Shown here: in pieces, positions 1 through 11,000 of the stretch
Position numbering within the stretch: position 1 is the stretch's first letter
Layout: each line of letters begins with the position of its first letter
From: Tahibacter amnicola
Lineage (GTDB): Bacteria > Pseudomonadota > Gammaproteobacteria > Xanthomonadales > Rhodanobacteraceae
NCBI RefSeq assembly: GCF_025398735.1
Contig: NZ_CP104694.1
Coordinates: 3,683,001-3,747,000 of the forward strand
Direction of reading: 5' to 3'
Length of the DNA: 64,000 nt
Program-made: the position numbers and the translations under genes
The notes under the pieces: generated by a model
What the model was told of the DNA's origin: nothing
What the model saw: only the letters and a program-made list of their open reading frames with translations
Databases searched by the model: none

Positions 1-2
1 TT

Positions 3-3000
3 GGCCCCACCTTCCAGGCGTTGACCGAGGTCCGCCGCAATCCCCAGGTCGGCTTTGAAGTGCTTGGGGCGCTGGAGATGCCAGCGCTGGACGGCACGCG
101 TTTCGATGAGTTCGTGCTGCATCCGTCGCTGGTCGATTCGTCGTTCCAGGCGGCGATGGCCGCGCGGCTCGCGGACGCCGGTGGCGAGATGTTCGTGCCG
201 TATTCGCTGGGCGAGGTGGAGATCCTGCACCCGCTCACGCGGGTCTGCTACAGCTACGTGACGGAGGCGAAGGACGAGAGGAAGTCGTCCAACGTGTCCA
301 AGATGAACGTGCTCATCGTCGACGAGCAGGGCAAGGTGCTGGTCAAGGTGCGCGATTCGGTCGGCGTGCCGCTGCTGGACGTGCACGAGAAGCCAGGTCA
401 AGAGAAATCGGGCCACAGCGCCGGGTCCAGGTCGGCATCGCCGGGCGAAGCCGGCGCCGTGTTTTCGACCCTGTACTTCCGTACCGATTGGCAACCATCG
501 CCGCTCTCCGCCCCTGCCGCCGTCCAGCCGCGGCAGGCCACCGTGCTCTTTGTACCCGATGAAGCCAGTTACGACGCTTACCGGGCCGCGGTGGCTGCGT
601 CGGGAGGTGATCCTGACACGCTGGTCGCCGTGTTGCCCGGCGACGGCTTCGCCCGCGTCGACGCGCATCGCTATCGCATCGATGCGGGCAACCGCGAGGA
701 TTTCGACACACTGCTTTCGGCGCTGCGCGAACAGTCCGAAGCCACGCTGCACGTGTGTTTCGCATGGTCGGCGCTGCCCGGCACGGACGCCGACGGTCTA
801 GCGGTCGAAGATGCCACGATGCGGGCGCTCGATCGCGGCGTGTACGCTTTCCTGTACCTGGTCCAGGCGGTCATCGCGCAGAAGTGCGAGGCCAGTGTCC
901 GCCTGCAGTATCTGTACTTCAGCATGCCGCCCGTCGCACAGCCGCACAACGAGGCGATCCAGGGCTTCGCGACGATCCTGCGTGCGGAGTGCCCGAAACT
1001 CGCCTGCAAGGTCGTCGAAATCGTCGGCACGGCTCCGGACGGCGAATCAGCCGTCGTACCCGGCTTCGACCAGGCGTCGGTGGCCGCGGTCGCAGCGGAG
1101 TTCCGCGACGACACCAAGACCCTCGCGGTGCGCTACTGCGAAGGCGTGCGCTATCTGCGTCGTATTCACGAGAGCCCTGAACCCACCGCTCCGACGCGGG
1201 ACGCGGCCGCGATCCGGCATCGCGGCGTCTACCTCATCACTGGCGGCGCGGGAGGCCTGGGCCTGATCTTCGCCGAGTACCTGGCGAAACAGTTCCAGGC
1301 GCGGATGGTGCTGAGCGGTCGCGGTGCGCTCAGGCCGGAAACCGAAGCGACGCTCGAATCCCTGCGCGCTGCCGGCGCCGAAGTGGTGTACGTACCGGCC
1401 GACGTGTCCCTGCGCGAGGATGTCGAAAGACTCGTCCGCGTGTGCAAGGACAGCTATGGCGGGCTGCACGGCATCATCCACAGTGCTGGCGTGCTGCGCG
1501 ATGCGTATCTGCGCAACAAGACGCGCGACGAAATGGCCGCCGTGTTCGCGCCAAAGATCCGCGGCTCCGTACTGTTGGACGATGCGACGCGCAACGAGCC
1601 GCTGGACTTCTTCGTGATGTTCTCGTCGCTGGCTGCGCTGGCGGGTAATGCGGGCCAGAGCGACTACTCGTTTGCGAACCATTTCATGGATGCGTTCGCC
1701 GCGCAGCGCAATGCGCGGGCGCGCGCCGGAGAGCGGAACGGCAAAGCGCTCAGCCTCAACTGGTCGATCTGGGCCGAGGGTGGCATGCGGCTGGACGAGC
1801 AGACCGCGCTGTTCTTCGAGCGCAATCTCGGTATCCGGCCGCTGCAGCGCGAGGTCGGCATCCAGGCTTTGATGCTGGGCCTGCACAGTGATCTGCCGCA
1901 TCTGGCGGTGCTGCAGGGTGTGAAGGACAAGGTCGAGCGCGCCTGGGGCATCGGTGGAAACGATGCGCCCAAGGCTGCCGAGGCGGTTTCTACGACTGCT
2001 CCGGCAGCGACGGCCGGAGAGGACGGCGACCTGTCGCTCCAGGTCCAGGGCGCGCTGTCGCAGATCGTCATGGATTTCCTCAAGATCGATGCCGACGATG
2101 TCGATCTCGACACGATCCTTCTGGACCTGGGCTTCGATTCGATCGGGCTCACCTCGTTCAGCAACATCGTGAATGACAAGTACGGCCTGGACATCACGCC
2201 GGTCCTGTTTTTCGAGTATCCGAACATCCGCGAGATCGCCAAACATCTCGCCCAGGATCACCGCGAGGCCATGCTTCGCGTGCATGCGCAGGCGGGCACG
2301 CCGTCATCAACTGTCAACGCCGGATCGGCCGGTGCGGCCCCGGTGGTTTCGGATCAGCCGGTATTTGCGTCCAAGAACCTCTTCGTGGTGCCAGATGCGG
2401 TGGCGCCTGCGGGCACGGGCCGCTTCTCGCCGGGACGACGCTTCATCGAGCGGCCGATCGCTATCGTCGGGATGAGCGGCGTGATGCCGCAGGCGGACAC
2501 GCTGGACGAATACTGGGACAAGCTGAGCAAGTCCGAGAACAACATGGTCACGCTCGTTCCGTCGGACCGCTGGGACTGGAAGGCGTATTACGGCAATCCG
2601 TTGGCGGAGAAGAACAAGACGCTGTCGAAGTGGGGCGGCTTCATGCGCGAGGTCGACAAGTTCGACCCGCTGTTCTGGGGCATCTCGCCGCGGGAAGCGG
2701 AAATGATGGATCCGCAGCAGAGGATCTTCCTGGAGAGCGTCTGGGGTGCGATCGAGGATTCCGGCCATCGCGTCTCCGATCTGGCGGGCACCAAGACCGG
2801 TCTATTCGTCGGCGCGGCGACGCGCGATTACATCGACCTGATGGCGACAAACCAGGCGGAACTCGATGGCTACTCCGCCTCGGGCACTTCGCACGCCATT
2901 CTGGTCAACCGCGTGTCCTTCCTGCTCAATCTTCACGGACCCAGCGCGCCGCTGGACACCGCGTGTTCGAGTTCGCTGGTGGCCCTGCACCGCGCGATCG

Positions 3001-5294
3001 AATCGATCCACACCGGCAGTTGCGACATGGCGATCGTGGGCGGCGTGCAGGTCATGCTCACCCCCGCGGGCCACATCTCCTTCGGCGCGGCCGGCATGCT
3101 GGCCGACGACGGCAAGTGCAAGACCTTCGACTCGCGCGCAAACGGCTACGTCCGCGGCGAGGGTTCCGGCGCGATCCTGATCAAGCCGCTGGAGAACGCC
3201 ATTGCCGATGGCGACCACATTTACGCCGTCGTCAAATCCACTGCCGAGAATCACGGCGGCAAGGTGACGATGCTCACCGCGCCAAACCCGAACGCGCAGG
3301 CCGACCTGCTGGTCGAGGCCTACGAAAAAGCCGAGATCGATCCACGCAGTGTCGGGTATCTCGAATGCCACGGCACCGGTACAAGCCTGGGTGACCCGAT
3401 CGAGATCCAGGCCATGAAGAAGGCGTTCTCGGAGCTGTACCGCAAGCATCAACTCCCGCCGGCCGTGAAGCCGCACATCGGGCTCACCTCCGCCAAGACC
3501 AATATTGGCCATCTGGAAACCGCAGCCGGCATCGCCGGCATCCTGAAGGTGTTGCTGTCCATCAAGCACAAGCAGATCCCCGCGCTGCTCCATTTCGAAA
3601 AGCTCAACCCCTACATCAGTCTCGACAACACGCCCTTCTACCCGGTGGAGAAGACCAGGGACTGGGAGCCGGCAGTTGACGAACAGGGGCGAGCGTTTCC
3701 ACGCCGTGCCGGCATCAGCTCGTTCGGTTTCGGGGGCGCCAATGTGCACGTCGTGCTCGAGGAATACATCGAGCCGCCGACCGTCTCTGCCGCGCGGCCG
3801 ACTGGTCCCTGTCTGATCGTGCTGTCCGCCAAGACCGTCGACCGCCTGCGCGCGAACGCCGAGCGCCTGCTCGCGCATCTCGTTGCCAGGCCGGACGCGG
3901 ATACGCTTGCCGATATCGCCTACACCCTGCAGGTGGGCCGCGACCCGATGCCCGAGCGCATGGGGCTGGTCGTGGATTCCGTGCAGGACCTCATCGAGCG
4001 CCTGCAGCGCTTCGTGCGGGGCGATACCGAAGGCTCGGGCGTCAGGCAGGCCAGCGTCCGCCGCAAGTCGGACATCGGCACGATCGCCGCAGACGTCATC
4101 GCGCAGCATCTGCGCGAGCGCGATCTTGCCGCACTGCTGGACATCTGGCTGAAGGGGCAGGAGCCGGCGTGGACCGCCCTGTACGCGGGATTCACGATGC
4201 GCCGCTGCGCGCTGCCGACCTACGCCTTCGCGCGGGAACGCTACTGGTTCAGTATCAATCCCGAGGCGCAGAAGGCGCAGTCGGGCACGCAGGTCGCCCT
4301 GCATCCGCTGCTCCATCGCAATGTTTCGGTATTCGGCAGGCAGTCCTTCGCTTCCGATGCGGATGGCCTGGAAAAGGCGCTACGCGGCGTGTGCGTGCGG
4401 CCGCAGGCCGGGCTGCCGGAACTGCTGCCGGTCGAGATGGTACGGCTGGCAGTGCAGGAGTCCCTTGGCGACCGTGGGCACAAGGCAGGCATCGAGTTGC
4501 GTTCTCTGGCGTGGGCGGAAGTGGAGCCCGTCACCACATCCGGCGGCACCGTCTCAGCGGATCTCTACGCGACGGGAGACAGCAGCTTCGACTTCGACGT
4601 GAGGACCGCAGGCGCTGACGGCGAGTCGGTGCTGTGCGAAGGCGCCGGCACCTACGCGGCGAGCGACGATCCGGATCGCATCGATGTGTCCCGACTGCGC
4701 ACGCTGTTCCGTGGCGAAGTCCACGACGCCGCGGACTTCTATCGCGCCTTCGTCGATGCAGGCATTGCCCGCGATCGCCTGCCGGATGGTGTTGTCGCCT
4801 GTCTTCGCGGCGAGCGCCAGCTGTTGCTCGAGTTTCGCTTGCCGCCGGAGCCGGACGGCGCAATCGATGCGCTGGACACCTTTGCCTTGCTGTCGCTCGC
4901 GCACCTGGCCAGCCTCGACCATCTGGCCGGCGGCGGTGTTCCGCCGACGGAAGCCACGTTGCTCGCACTGGAGCGCATCGCGTTCGCCGCGGTCGGTGCC
5001 CGTGAAGGCGCGATCTGGGTTCGTTCGGCCCGCGGCGGTGGCCGCCCCGACGGCACTGCCGTGATCGACATCGACGTCGTCGATGCCGAAGGGCGCGTGC
5101 TCATCAAGATCAAGGGACTGACGATCGGCTACCCCGTGACGCAGGACGCCGAACGCGTGCACGAGGAGGAGTTCGCCGCGGTTCTCGATTCGCTGTACGC
5201 GCCCACTCCGGCGTCCGACCACGCGCCGCAGCGGATCGCGAGCCTCGAATTCGAGGACGCGCTGGACGCGCTCTACGAAGAGGGCGCGAACTGA
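3..5294 (+). CDS. trans-AT polyketide synthase, DH(partial)-KR-ACP-KS-degenerate DH; 5' end outside window
   Basis: Multimodular type I PKS, truncated at the left window edge: the frame is open from base 3 and begins inside a dehydratase (GPTFQ, then HPSLVD near base 120). Next come a ketoreductase (TGGAGGLG near 1240, catalytic Tyr in SDYSFAN near 1663), an ACP (GFDSI, phosphopantetheine Ser codon 2139) and a complete ketosynthase (about 2455-3760; Cys codon 2964 in TACSSS, ECHGTGT, KTNIGH). The KS is followed by the linker typical of AT-less modules, and no acyltransferase domain is present, so loading must be in trans by an AT outside the window. The last 280 residues look like a dehydratase (HPLLHR near 4300) but have lost the DHxVxG and HPxxxD active-site motifs, so it is probably structural. 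A TTG at 21 is only an internal codon. Confidence 0.93.
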   Translation, partial: GPTFQALTEVRRNPQVGFEVLGALEMPALDGTRFDEFVLHPSLVDSSFQAAMAARLADAGGEMFVPYSLGEVEILHPLTRVCYSYVTEAKDERKSSNVSKMNVLIVDEQGKVLVKVRDSVGVPLLDVHEKPGQEKSGHSAGSRSASPGEAGAVFSTLYFRTDWQPSPLSAPAAVQPRQATVLFVPDEASYDAYRAAVAASGGDPDTLVAVLPGDGFARVDAHRYRIDAGNREDFDTLLSALREQSEATLHVCFAWSALPGTDADGLAVEDATMRALDRGVYAFLYLVQAVIAQKCEASVRLQYLYFSMPPVAQPHNEAIQGFATILRAECPKLACKVVEIVGTAPDGESAVVPGFDQASVAAVAAEFRDDTKTLAVRYCEGVRYLRRIHESPEPTAPTRDAAAIRHRGVYLITGGAGGLGLIFAEYLAKQFQARMVLSGRGALRPETEATLESLRAAGAEVVYVPADVSLREDVERLVRVCKDSYGGLHGIIHSAGVLRDAYLRNKTRDEMAAVFAPKIRGSVLLDDATRNEPLDFFVMFSSLAALAGNAGQSDYSFANHFMDAFAAQRNARARAGERNGKALSLNWSIWAEGGMRLDEQTALFFERNLGIRPLQREVGIQALMLGLHSDLPHLAVLQGVKDKVERAWGIGGNDAPKAAEAVSTTAPAATAGEDGDLSLQVQGALSQIVMDFLKIDADDVDLDTILLDLGFDSIGLTSFSNIVNDKYGLDITPVLFFEYPNIREIAKHLAQDHREAMLRVHAQAGTPSSTVNAGSAGAAPVVSDQPVFASKNLFVVPDAVAPAGTGRFSPGRRFIERPIAIVGMSGVMPQADTLDEYWDKLSKSENNMVTLVPSDRWDWKAYYGNPLAEKNKTLSKWGGFMREVDKFDPLFWGISPREAEMMDPQQRIFLESVWGAIEDSGHRVSDLAGTKTGLFVGAATRDYIDLMATNQAELDGYSASGTSHAILVNRVSFLLNLHGPSAPLDTACSSSLVALHRAIESIHTGSCDMAIVGGVQVMLTPAGHISFGAAGMLADDGKCKTFDSRANGYVRGEGSGAILIKPLENAIADGDHIYAVVKSTAENHGGKVTMLTAPNPNAQADLLVEAYEKAEIDPRSVGYLECHGTGTSLGDPIEIQAMKKAFSELYRKHQLPPAVKPHIGLTSAKTNIGHLETAAGIAGILKVLLSIKHKQIPALLHFEKLNPYISLDNTPFYPVEKTRDWEPAVDEQGRAFPRRAGISSFGFGGANVHVVLEEYIEPPTVSAARPTGPCLIVLSAKTVDRLRANAERLLAHLVARPDADTLADIAYTLQVGRDPMPERMGLVVDSVQDLIERLQRFVRGDTEGSGVRQASVRRKSDIGTIAADVIAQHLRERDLAALLDIWLKGQEPAWTALYAGFTMRRCALPTYAFARERYWFSINPEAQKAQSGTQVALHPLLHRNVSVFGRQSFASDADGLEKALRGVCVRPQAGLPELLPVEMVRLAVQESLGDRGHKAGIELRSLAWAEVEPVTTSGGTVSADLYATGDSSFDFDVRTAGADGESVLCEGAGTYAASDDPDRIDVSRLRTLFRGEVHDAADFYRAFVDAGIARDRLPDGVVACLRGERQLLLEFRLPPEPDGAIDALDTFALLSLAHLASLDHLAGGGVPPTEATLLALERIAFAAVGAREGAIWVRSARGGGRPDGTAVIDIDVVDAEGRVLIKIKGLTIGYPVTQDAERVHEEEFAAVLDSLYAPTPASDHAPQRIASLEFEDALDALYEEGAN

Positions 5295-5535
5295 TGGATG
5301 CCACATGTTTGCCACCCAGGACTGGGCGCGATACGCCTGGCCACGCCCGAAACCGCGGCGCGCAGGAATCGACCCTCATGGGGCAAGGCGTTCGACACGA
5401 TGATTGCGCGGGCAGTAGGCGCCTGCGAAACCCGGGTCGAAAACGCAGTTATCCAACTGCTTTTCGGCTTGAAACCACGGTGACGGCCACTCGGCCAATC
5501 CCCCGCATGGCGGGTCTTTCAACACGGAGCGGTGA

Positions 5536-6945
5536 ATGCAGAATCTGGCCACACTCATTGAGGGCTGGGCCGATCACGCCGGGCGCGCAGCCATTGTCTG
5601 CGACGGCGTGACGCTCGACTATGCTCAGTTGCACGCGAAGATCTGTCACTGGCGGAAAGAACTCCAGGTGACGGGCATCGCCCCGGGCGCATGCATTGCG
5701 CTACGGGGGAAGGTCTCGGGAGATATGATCGGGCTGCTGTTCGCACTGGTCGAAAACGCGAACATCGTGGTGCCTTTCCTTTCCGCCAGCGATTTTGAAG
5801 TCGAAGACGCGCTGGCGACGGCCTGTGTCGATGGCGTTTTCGAGTTTTCCAATGACGGAGGCGGTCGGTACACACACTGCGGCTATGGCCGGAGTCACCC
5901 GCTGCTCGATGGCCTGCGCCGCGAACCCAAGGAAGCCGGGCTGATCCTGTTCACTTCCGGTTCGACCGGCAAGAACAAGGCCTCGGTACATCGCTTCTCA
6001 CGCCTGATCGGGCATGTCTTGCAGAAGCCCGGGGCCGCCTACCGCACCCTGATTTTCCTGATGTTCGACCACATCGGTGGCGTCAACACCCTGCTGCATG
6101 TGCTGTTCAACGGCGGCACCGCCGTTTTTGTCGCGGATCGTTCAGTCGCCGCAGTGTGTCATGCAATCCAGTCGCAACGCGTTCAGTTACTGCCGACAAC
6201 GCCGACCTTCCTCAACATGCTCCTCATTTCGGATCGGCGGAAGGGCTATGACCTGTCGTCGCTGGAGCTGATCACCTACGGCACCGAGCCGATGTCGCTG
6301 GCGACGCTCAAGGCATTGAACCAGGCCCTGCCTGGTGTGCGCTGCAAACAGACTTATGGCCTCACCGAGGTCGGCATATTGCCGACGCGTTCGGAAGACG
6401 CGAGCTCGACGTGGATGAAGGTCGGTGGCCAGCACCACGAGACCCGAATCGTCGACGGGATCCTCTGGATCCGGACTGACGCTGCGATGATCGGCTATCT
6501 CAATGCGCCATCTCCCTTTGATCAGGACGGATGGCTCAACACCGGCGACAAGGTCGAGGAGCGCGACGGGTACCTGCGCATCCTCGGACGCGAGTCGGAG
6601 ATCATCAATGTCGGCGGTGAGAAGGTCTATCCGAGCGAGATCGAGAACCTGATCCTCCAAGTGGAGAACATCAGTGACGTCGTTGTCAGTGGCAAGACAA
6701 GCGCACTGACCGGTCACCTGGTTTTCGCGACGGTACAACTGATCGTGCCAGAGCCGACGGCACAGGTGGAGCGGCGCGTGCGCGCACATTGCCGGGAGCA
6801 TCTGCCGCCGTTCAAGGTGCCAGTCGGGGTAGCGGTCAGCGAAGACCCGATGTTTGGCGCACGCTTCAAGAAGATCCGTCGCCCGGCGCGCCCAGCGCAG
6901 AACGTTGTCATCAATGCCGAAAGGGAGCTGGCCAGTGCGGACTGA
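5536..6945 (+). CDS. AMP-dependent acyl-acid/acyl-CoA ligase-like enzyme
   Basis: Member of the adenylate-forming (ANL) superfamily, 469 residues, at the short end for the family. Seen: the P-loop FTSGSTGKNKAS, the A5 motif TYGLTE, and the hinge region GWLNTGDKVEERDGYLRILGR, then NVGGEKVYPSEIE. The C-terminal catalytic Lys is probably in ARFKKIRR. The start has a good ribosome site (GGAGCGG). It overlaps the next gene (ketoreductase), and a free ACP follows, so the likely role is to activate a carboxylic acid and load it onto that ACP to make a starter or side unit for the polyketide. The substrate cannot be read from the sequence. Confidence 0.88.
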   Translation: MQNLATLIEGWADHAGRAAIVCDGVTLDYAQLHAKICHWRKELQVTGIAPGACIALRGKVSGDMIGLLFALVENANIVVPFLSASDFEVEDALATACVDGVFEFSNDGGGRYTHCGYGRSHPLLDGLRREPKEAGLILFTSGSTGKNKASVHRFSRLIGHVLQKPGAAYRTLIFLMFDHIGGVNTLLHVLFNGGTAVFVADRSVAAVCHAIQSQRVQLLPTTPTFLNMLLISDRRKGYDLSSLELITYGTEPMSLATLKALNQALPGVRCKQTYGLTEVGILPTRSEDASSTWMKVGGQHHETRIVDGILWIRTDAAMIGYLNAPSPFDQDGWLNTGDKVEERDGYLRILGRESEIINVGGEKVYPSEIENLILQVENISDVVVSGKTSALTGHLVFATVQLIVPEPTAQVERRVRAHCREHLPPFKVPVGVAVSEDPMFGARFKKIRRPARPAQNVVINAERELASAD

Positions 6946-7669
6946 CAAGCGAGTGGTCATCATCAGCGGCGGAAGCCGCGGTCTGGGGCAGGCATTGGTG
7001 CAAGACCGACTCGACGCGGGCGACATCGTTGCCACGTTCAGCCGTTCCAGCAACAGCTTTATCGACCAGCTGCGTAGCGCAGATCCCGAGGGCGCGCGGT
7101 TCCATTGGGAGGCGATCGACGGTACCGACCTCGATGGCGTCAGGACCTTCGGCATGAACGTCTTGCGCCGCTACAAGCGGATTGATGCCTTGATAAACAA
7201 TGCCGGCGTCGGCCTGGAAGGCCTGCTGACGATGACGTCGGAGCGTGACATTCATCTGGCGCTGACCCTGAATCTGGAGTCGGCGATCGTGCTGGCGCGT
7301 ACGTGCCTCAAGGGCATGCTCGCGGAGCGCCGCGGAAGCATCATCAACATCTCTTCGGTCAACGCCCTGCGCGGCCACAAGGGCCTGGCCGTCTACAGCG
7401 CGACCAAGGCGGCACTGCTGGGACTCACGCGCAGCCTCGCAAGCGAAGTCGGGCCACAGGGGATCACCGTCAATGCGATCGCCCCCGGGTTTTTCGAAAG
7501 CGAGATGGTCGGTCACCTGACCGATGCTCAGCGTGCCCGCATCATTCGCCGAACACCGATGCGTGCGATGTGCACCACTCAGGACATCGTAGACACCGCC
7601 CGCTTCCTGCTGTCAACGCGCGCCATCACCGGCCAGACCCTGGCGGTCGATGGCGGCTTCTCGTGCTAA
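6935..7669 (+). CDS. SDR-family 3-ketoacyl reductase (FabG-like)
   Basis: Classical short-chain dehydrogenase: cofactor motif SGGSRGLG, NNAG, catalytic Ser in INISSVNA, YSATK (Tyr-xxx-Lys), and the C-terminal GQTLAVDGG typical of FabG. I place the start at GTG 6935, which overlaps the ligase stop and has AAGGGAG eight bases upstream; ATG 6914 is an in-frame alternative with a poorer ribosome site. Lying between an acyl-activating ligase and a free ACP, it probably reduces a beta-keto acyl group on that ACP to the hydroxy form with NADPH. Confidence 0.88.
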   Translation: MRTDKRVVIISGGSRGLGQALVQDRLDAGDIVATFSRSSNSFIDQLRSADPEGARFHWEAIDGTDLDGVRTFGMNVLRRYKRIDALINNAGVGLEGLLTMTSERDIHLALTLNLESAIVLARTCLKGMLAERRGSIINISSVNALRGHKGLAVYSATKAALLGLTRSLASEVGPQGITVNAIAPGFFESEMVGHLTDAQRARIIRRTPMRAMCTTQDIVDTARFLLSTRAITGQTLAVDGGFSC

Positions 7670-7719
7670 CGACCAGTCCTGTCGCTGGTCCTCCTGTTCA
7701 ACCCGAGTTGAGGAACACC

Positions 7720-7965
7720 ATGAGCGAACACAAGAAGATCATCTACGACATCCTCCGCCGCGTTGCCGAGGACGAGGGTGTACAACTTGGCACCATCAGC
7801 GATTCCAGCGCACTGATCGACAACCTCGGATTCCGCTCGCTGCAGATCGCCCGCATCCTGGCGATGCTGGAAATCGAGTTTTCCTTTGACCCTTTCGCCA
7901 GCGGCGAGGTACCGATAACCAGCCTGCGCACGGTCGATGACCTTTGTGCCGCCTACGAGCGCTGA
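7720..7965 (+). CDS. discrete acyl carrier protein
   Basis: 81-residue free-standing carrier protein. The attachment region reads LGFRSLQIARI, so the Ser that would take phosphopantetheine is preceded by Arg instead of the usual Asp (GxDS). Acidic helix 2 residues are otherwise reduced. The preceding ligase and ketoreductase probably act on acyl groups held here. Translation starts at ATG 7720 behind a weak GAGG. The Arg may tune the choice of phosphopantetheinyl transferase, but this is inference. Confidence 0.85.
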   Translation: MSEHKKIIYDILRRVAEDEGVQLGTISDSSALIDNLGFRSLQIARILAMLEIEFSFDPFASGEVPITSLRTVDDLCAAYER

Positions 7966-8051
7966 TAAAGTCGCATTCTTGGAAGTAGACAATTTCGTGC
8001 CCGCCATATTGCATGGTTGGCTACGTGGTATCCATGGCAACAGGTTGCGGA

Positions 8052-11000
8052 ATGGAAAAGCATCGCAGCGACATTGCAATCATTGGAATGGCCGGGAGAT
8101 TTCCCGGCTCGACCTCGACGCATGACTTCTGGGCAAATCTGTGCGCCGGCCGCTCCGGTATCACGGCACTTTCTGCCGAAGACCTGTTGGCCCATGGGGT
8201 ATCGGCCAAGACACTGGCCGATCCGAATTATGTGAAGGTGGCGCCGCTGCTCGCCGATCACGACTGCTTCGACGCGGAGTTTTTCATGGTTCCGCCGCGC
8301 GATGCGGAAATCATGGATCCCCAGCATCGGTTGTTGCTCGAATGCGCGTGGTCGGCGCTGGAGGATGCTGGCTATGCGCCCGACACCCACCCTGGCCGGG
8401 TCGGTGTATTTGCCGGCTCCGGTGGCGTCGTTTCCAGCCATCTGCTGTCGTGCACGGAACACTACGCCGATGTGGTCGGCAAGACCGGAGGCAGTTGGCA
8501 TCTCGGCAATGACAAGGATTTCGTTCCGACGCGCTTGTCCTACAAACTGAATCTTCGCGGCCCGAGCGTCGCGGTGCAGACCGCATGCTCGACCTCGCTG
8601 GTTGCAGTGCACATGGCCTGCCAGAGCATCCGTACCGGCGAGTGTGAAATGGCCTTGGCCGGTGCGGTCAGCGTGCGCACGCCGCACGTGGCGGGTTATC
8701 TGTACGAGAGCGGCAACATCTTTTCCGCTGACGGGCAGGTCCGGGCCTTCGATGCGGGCGCGCGAGGTGTTGTATTCGGCAGCGGTGTCGGCGTGGTCCT
8801 GCTCAAGTCCCTGCAGCAGGCGCTGGCCGACGGCGATTGCATTCATGCCGTGATCAAGGGATCGGCCATCAACAACGACGGTGGCCAGAAAATGAGCTTC
8901 ATGGCCACCAAGGTCGATGGTCAGCTCGATTGCATGCGTGCCGCGCTGGACAGCGCCGGCGTGTCTGCCGACAGCATCGGCTATGTCGAGGCGCATGGCA
9001 CGGGTACGGCGATGGGCGACCCGATCGAGATCCTTGCGCTGAGCCGGTTGTTTCGCAGCCAGACCGAGCGCCGCCAGTTCTGCGCGATCGGATCGGTCAA
9101 GAACAACATCGGCCATCTGGATATCGCAGCCGGCATGGCGAGTCTGATGAAGGTCGCGATGGCGCTGAAATTCCAGCGCATTCCTCCGTGCGTCAACTAC
9201 ACCACACCCAATCCCAAGATCGATTTCGAGAACAGCCCGTTCCACGTCAACACCGCTTCGATCGAATGGCCGCAAGCCGACACGCCGCGACGTGCCGCGA
9301 TTAACTGTCTCGGCATCGGCGGCACCAATGCCTTCATGGTGCTGGAAGAACCGCCGCAGCGGCCGTTGCCGCCGCGCGTGGCGGCAGTGCCGCGCATCGT
9401 GGTGTTGTCGGCAAAGACCGAGGCCGCGCTTTGGCGCAAGGTCGCCGATCTGGTCGCCTGGCTCGAAGCCGGCCGGGGCGAACACCTGGACGATATCGCC
9501 TTTACGCTTGCCACGGGTCGCAGTCTGTTTGCGAATCGCTGCGTGCTGGTGGTGAGCGATGTCGGTGACCTGATTGCCAAGCTCGGGCGCCTGAACCGGC
9601 ATCGGCGCGCGCCGGATTGCTTTGTGGGCATCGACCTTGATCATTCCGGCAATGCGATGCCGGGGCTCGACGAGTTCGCGAGCTTTCTCGTGCAGCAGGT
9701 TCTCGGTGGTTTGCCGGCGGAAGAAGTGCACGGCAAGCTGCTCGCGCTGGCGGACCTGTACTGCCGCGGGGCGAAGCTGTCGCTTGACGCGCTGTATGCG
9801 GGATCAGGCGCGCGGCGTATTGCCCTGCCGACATATCCCTTCGAGAAAAGACGCTTCGCGATACCGGAGCGGCCCGCGGGCACCCGACCAGAACCCGTCG
9901 CAGCGGCGAAACCGTCGATCTTGCATCCCTTGCTGCACGCCAACGTGTCCGATGTTTCGGGTCTGATCTTCGCCTCGGAATTCAACGGTGAGGAATTCTT
10001 CCTGCACGACCATGTCGTGCTCGAACAACGCGTGCTTCCCGGCGTGGCCTATGTCGAAATGGTGCGCGCCGCCGCGGCGCTGGCTCTGCCGGGCGACCGC
10101 ACGCGAACGCTTGAATTCAAGGATCACGCCTGGATTCAACCGGTGGTCGTCGACGATGCGTTCGCGCTGACGGTAGTGCTGCACGACTACGGCGAAGACG
10201 AGGAGGGCGGACACTGGCTTGAATACGACATCCTTTCCGAAAGTGGTGGCGAAACACCCCACGCCCGCGGAACGGTTCGCTGCAGTGCGAAGGCCATCGA
10301 CGTCGAGCCGGTGGATATCGCGATGGTCGGCAAAGCCATCGAAGGCGTGAACTGCGATCGCAATGCACTGTACGCGCGATTCGAGGCGCTGGGCTTGCGT
10401 TATGGACGGACGATGCAGGGCATCACCGAGCTGCGCAGCGACGGCGACGAGGTGATCGCGCGCCTGCGGTTGCCGGGCGCGTCGGACCCGCGCTTCGGCC
10501 TGCATCCGGCGATAATGGATGCGGCGATGCAGTGCACGGTCTGCCTGCTCGCGGGCGTGGACGGCGAGGGCGGCACTGCGGTAATGCCGTTCGCCTTCGA
10601 CGATCTGATCGTCTACGGTGGCACCACTGACGAAATGTGGGCCTGGGTTCGCCGCGCTCCGGGCGCGCCCGTCGCGGGCATGCCGTCGCTGGATATTGAT
10701 CTGTTCGACAACCAGGGCCTGCCGCGGGTGCGCATCCGCGGCCTGGTCTCGCGCACGGTCGCATCTGCGCCGAACGTTGCGTTGACGCGCGCCGTCGCGG
10801 CAGCGCCGGCGTTCGCCAGGGCGGGCGCGACCCCGGCGACCAGTTCCGCCCTGCACGCGTTGGTCCCGATCTGGAATCCGGTCCGCTTCGGACGCGACAC
10901 CGTGACGCCGGCGCCGGGAGAACGCCACCTGCTGCTCGGCGGAGACGAGGCGCTGTTCGCCTGGTTGCGTGCGGCTCCGATTGAACTGCAGCATCAGCCG

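Noticed and set aside
5295-5535. Small ORF between the first PKS gene and the ligase
   Set aside because: No ribosome site, biased composition and several overlapping open phases; looks like spacer.
1047-9731. Long open frames on the minus strand opposite the PKS genes (1047-2285, 2802-4316, 7953-9731)
   Set aside because: They mirror high-GC third-position bias of the PKS genes, show no domain, and the plus strand carries clear catalytic motifs.
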